A DNA stretch of 7,869 bases, from positions 1 to 7,869 of the forward strand of contig JAEWNA010000237.1 in NCBI GenBank assembly GCA_023392975.1, written 5' to 3'. The notes under the pieces are model-generated. The model did no database searches. It was not told the origin of the DNA and was given only the letters and a program-made list of their open reading frames with translations. A program made the translations under genes and the position numbers. Positions 6,196-7,869 of this stretch are shown piece by piece; position 1 is the first letter of the stretch, and the number at the start of each line of letters is the position of its first letter. Source of the DNA: Pseudomonadota bacterium (GTDB lineage Bacteria > Pseudomonadota > Gammaproteobacteria > Xanthomonadales > Xanthomonadaceae).

Positions 6196-6725
6196 ATGGG
6201 AAAGCGCTCGGGAAACAGCGGCTGTCTCCTCCTGTGCCTGCTGCCCATCGCCTTCGTGCTGGGAAAATGCTCGGGCGATTCCCCGCCGTCGGTCGATCCG
6301 GCTCGACAACCCACCGCGTCCACGAGTGTGCAGGTCGAAGCGCCGGCGCTCGACGCGCGATTCGTCGCGAGCGACCGTCTCAATGTCCGCACGTCGCCGA
6401 ACGGTCGACTCGCCGGGCATCTCGGCAGAGGGGAACGCGTCGAAGTCCACGAGCGACGGGATGGCTGGCCCGCATTTCAGACGATGGCGCGTCGCCTCGC
6501 TGGGTCTTCGAACGACATCTGTGCAGCGGCTCGGGGTGCGCAGTCGCGAGCCCGCGCACGGGGACCGGCACGAGCGCCAGCAACGCGCATCGAACGTCGC
6601 CACCCCGAACCCGCTGGAGCGGCGATTCGGACTACGGCTGCCCCTGTTCCTCCTCACGCAACTGCATCGGTCCGCGCGGCGGGCGCTACTGCATCACCTC
6701 CGGAGGCAACAAGCGCTATCGATGA
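6196..6725 (+). pseudogene. SH3-domain exported protein with a single-base frameshift
   Basis: The frame starting at ATG 6196 gives an N-terminal hydrophobic segment (residues 9-23, CLLLCLLPIAFVL), a low-complexity stretch, then a bacterial SH3 domain from about residue 56 (FVASDRLNVRTSPNGRLAG ... VEVHERRDGW, residue 91). After W91 (6466-6468) the sense continues in the frame one base back: ARISDDGASPRWVFERHLC, reading GCC from 6468, as an SH3 domain should. Restoring one G in TGGCCC makes TGGGCCC and joins the halves exactly. The repaired protein would have 176 residues and end at TGA 6723-6725. Its tail contains GCPCSSSRNCIGPRGGRYC and ends SGGNKRYR, with four cysteines in a small module typical of exported xanthomonad proteins. 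The segment before Cys25 is not a canonical lipobox (GKC), so membrane anchoring is more likely than lipidation. The gene is either broken or affected by a sequencing error. RBS support is weak. Confidence 0.75.
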
Positions 6726-6741
6726 GCGCCCGGAGCCGGTT

Positions 6742-6750
6742 TGTTACCCT
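6742..6750 (+). promoter_or_regulatory. Extended -10 element for leaderless tsaC/sua5 transcription
   Basis: TGTTACCCT reads as TG-N-TACCCT, an extended -10 with the hexamer at 6745-6750. Transcription would begin about 6-7 bases later, at or next to the ATG at 6757. No Shine-Dalgarno precedes that ATG, and no good -35 is visible, which extended -10 promoters can tolerate. Confidence 0.45.
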
Positions 6751-6756
6751 GTCGCG

Positions 6757-7755
6757 ATGTCCTCCGCCCCCCTCCACACCCGCCGGCTCGACGCCGCGCG
6801 CGACGCCGATGTCGCCGAAGCGGTACGCCTGCTGCGCGCTGGACGGCTGGTGGCGGTGCCGACGGAAACGGTCTACGGCCTCGCCGCGGATGCGACGGAT
6901 CCCGAGGCGGTACGCGGCATCTTCGCGGCCAAGGGCCGGCCGTCGAACCATCCGCTGATCGTGCACGTCGGCGATCCCGCGTGGCTCGATGCATGGGCGC
7001 GCGACGTACCCGAGACGGCGCGACGGCTGGCCGCGGCGTTCTGGCCCGGCCCGCTCACGCTGCTGCTGCACAAGGCCGCCGCCGTGCCCGCCGAGGTGAC
7101 CGGCGGTCGCGACACCATCGGCCTGCGCATGCCGGACCATCCGGTGCTGCTGCGCGTGCTGCGCGCGCTCGGCCACGGCGTCGCCGCGCCGTCGGCGAAT
7201 CCGTACAAGCGCCTCAGCCCGACCACCGCCGACCAGGTGCTGGCCGGGCTCGACGGCCGCATCGACGCGGTGCTCGATGGCGGCCCCTGCGCAGTGGGCC
7301 TGGAGTCGACGATCCTCGATCTCACCGGCGACGTGCCGCGCATCCTGCGCGCCGGGCCGATCACGCGCCGGCAGCTCGAAGACGCCCTGGGTGTCGCCGT
7401 CGAATTCCCCGAATCGCACGACGCCGTCGTCCCCGGCAACGTCGCGGTGCACTACCAGCCGCGTACGCCGCTGCACGTGCTGGACACCGACACCCTGCGC
7501 GCGCGACTGGACGCGCTGCCTGCGGGCATGCGCATCGCGCTGCTCGCGTACACGCCAGGCCTGACGGCGGACGGCGTCGCGCTGCGCATCGCCATGCCGC
7601 ACGACAAGGCCGGCTACGCGCGCCTGCTCTACGACGCGCTGCACACCGCGGACGCCGCCGAGGTCGATGCGATCTGGCTGGAACGTCCGCCGAACGACGA
7701 CGACTGGCGCGACGTCCACGATCGCCTCTCGCGCGCCGCCAGCAGCGGCGGCTGA
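6757..7755 (+). CDS. tsaC: L-threonylcarbamoyladenylate synthase, Sua5 type
   Basis: The 332-residue enzyme makes threonylcarbamoyl-AMP from threonine, bicarbonate and ATP, the first step of t6A37 formation on ANN-decoding tRNAs, in the cytosol. The YrdC/Sua5 domain (about 14-215) shows VPTETVYGLAADATD at 34-48, AKGRPSNHPLIVHV at 58-71, AAFWPGPLTLLL at 93-104, APSAN at 144-148 and GLESTILDL at 181-189, then ILRAGPI. Linker residues 225-239 (VPGNVAVHYQPRTPL) correspond to the HYxP linker of Sua5 proteins, followed by the C-terminal Sua5 domain to about 325. This makes it Sua5 type rather than the short TsaC/YrdC form. The ATG at 6757 is chosen because homology begins directly after it; there is no RBS and the mRNA may be leaderless. 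The frame is open upstream into the SH3 gene because of the frameshift there, but the upstream part does not belong to this gene. The stop is 13 bases from a convergent stop. Confidence 0.95.
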   Translation: MSSAPLHTRRLDAARDADVAEAVRLLRAGRLVAVPTETVYGLAADATDPEAVRGIFAAKGRPSNHPLIVHVGDPAWLDAWARDVPETARRLAAAFWPGPLTLLLHKAAAVPAEVTGGRDTIGLRMPDHPVLLRVLRALGHGVAAPSANPYKRLSPTTADQVLAGLDGRIDAVLDGGPCAVGLESTILDLTGDVPRILRAGPITRRQLEDALGVAVEFPESHDAVVPGNVAVHYQPRTPLHVLDTDTLRARLDALPAGMRIALLAYTPGLTADGVALRIAMPHDKAGYARLLYDALHTADAAEVDAIWLERPPNDDDWRDVHDRLSRAASSGG

Positions 7756-7768
7756 AGCACGGCACGGC

Positions 7769-7869
7769 TCAATCGCTTTCCGCCGCCTGCAGCAGCCGCG
7801 CATGCGGCATGAACCGGTCCGCGGCGTCGCGCTGCGGCGGCCATTCGACCCGTCGCCAGAGATTGGCGC
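7769..7869 (-). CDS. 3' end of an unrecognised minus-strand gene (partial)
   Basis: The minus strand is open from the right edge to TGA at 7771-7769, encoding the final 32 visible residues: ANLWRRVEWPPQRDAADR, then FMPHARLLQAAESD. The alternating charge, aromatic content and lack of stops look protein-like, and the stop lies 13 bases from that of tsaC, a normal convergent arrangement. I do not recognise the family. A chance open frame in GC-rich DNA cannot be excluded over so short a stretch. Confidence 0.45.
   Translation of the reverse strand, partial: ANLWRRVEWPPQRDAADRFMPHARLLQAAESD

Noticed and set aside
1..7869. CRISPR array, tRNA/rRNA genes, insertion sequence or phage attachment site
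   Set aside because: I saw no regularly spaced repeats, tRNA-like cloverleaf, transposase motif or terminal inverted repeats.

Overview
The window is very GC-rich with strong G/C third-position bias. Several proteins look xanthomonad: an S9 peptidase tail, a PHB-depolymerase-type secreted esterase, a YbiI-like zinc finger protein and a long Sua5-type enzyme. I infer a gammaproteobacterium of the Lysobacter/Luteimonas/Xanthomonas kind; no marker gene here proves it.

Layout. Bases 2-268 (+) are the 3' end of a UbiA-type membrane prenyltransferase gene. Bases 349-1344 (+) encode a TPR-containing cytosolic protein of unknown function with a Cys/His cluster. Bases 1467-3314 (+) encode a secreted multidomain PHB-depolymerase-family esterase. 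A perfect 13-bp inverted repeat at 3331-3367 separates it from a convergent, N-terminally truncated S9 (prolyl oligopeptidase) remnant at 3346-3885 (-). Directly upstream of the remnant on the same strand, across another 13-bp hairpin (3892-3929), is a secreted protein gene (3938-5431, -) whose sequence repeats about every 60 residues and looks like a seven-bladed beta-propeller. Bases 5432-5743 hold no gene I can support.

A YbiI-type DksA/TraR zinc finger gene (5744-6010, -) is divergent from an SH3-domain protein gene (6196-6725, +). The SH3 gene carries an apparent 1-base deletion near 6466-6471. After the deletion the original frame stays open into the next gene, tsaC/sua5 (6757-7755, +), creating an artificial 519-codon fusion ORF. 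The Sua5 gene has no Shine-Dalgarno but an extended -10-like element 6 bases before its ATG, suggesting leaderless transcription. The last 101 bases hold the 3' end of an unrecognised minus-strand gene.

The genes do not form one pathway: the window is housekeeping genes (prenyltransferase, threonylcarbamoyl-AMP synthase, zinc finger protein) mixed with accessory secreted proteins and decaying genes. I did not find a convincing new defence, mobile or biosynthetic system. The best leads are the S9 remnant with its truncated breakpoint, the frameshifted SH3 gene, the seven-repeat secreted protein and the uncharacterised TPR protein.
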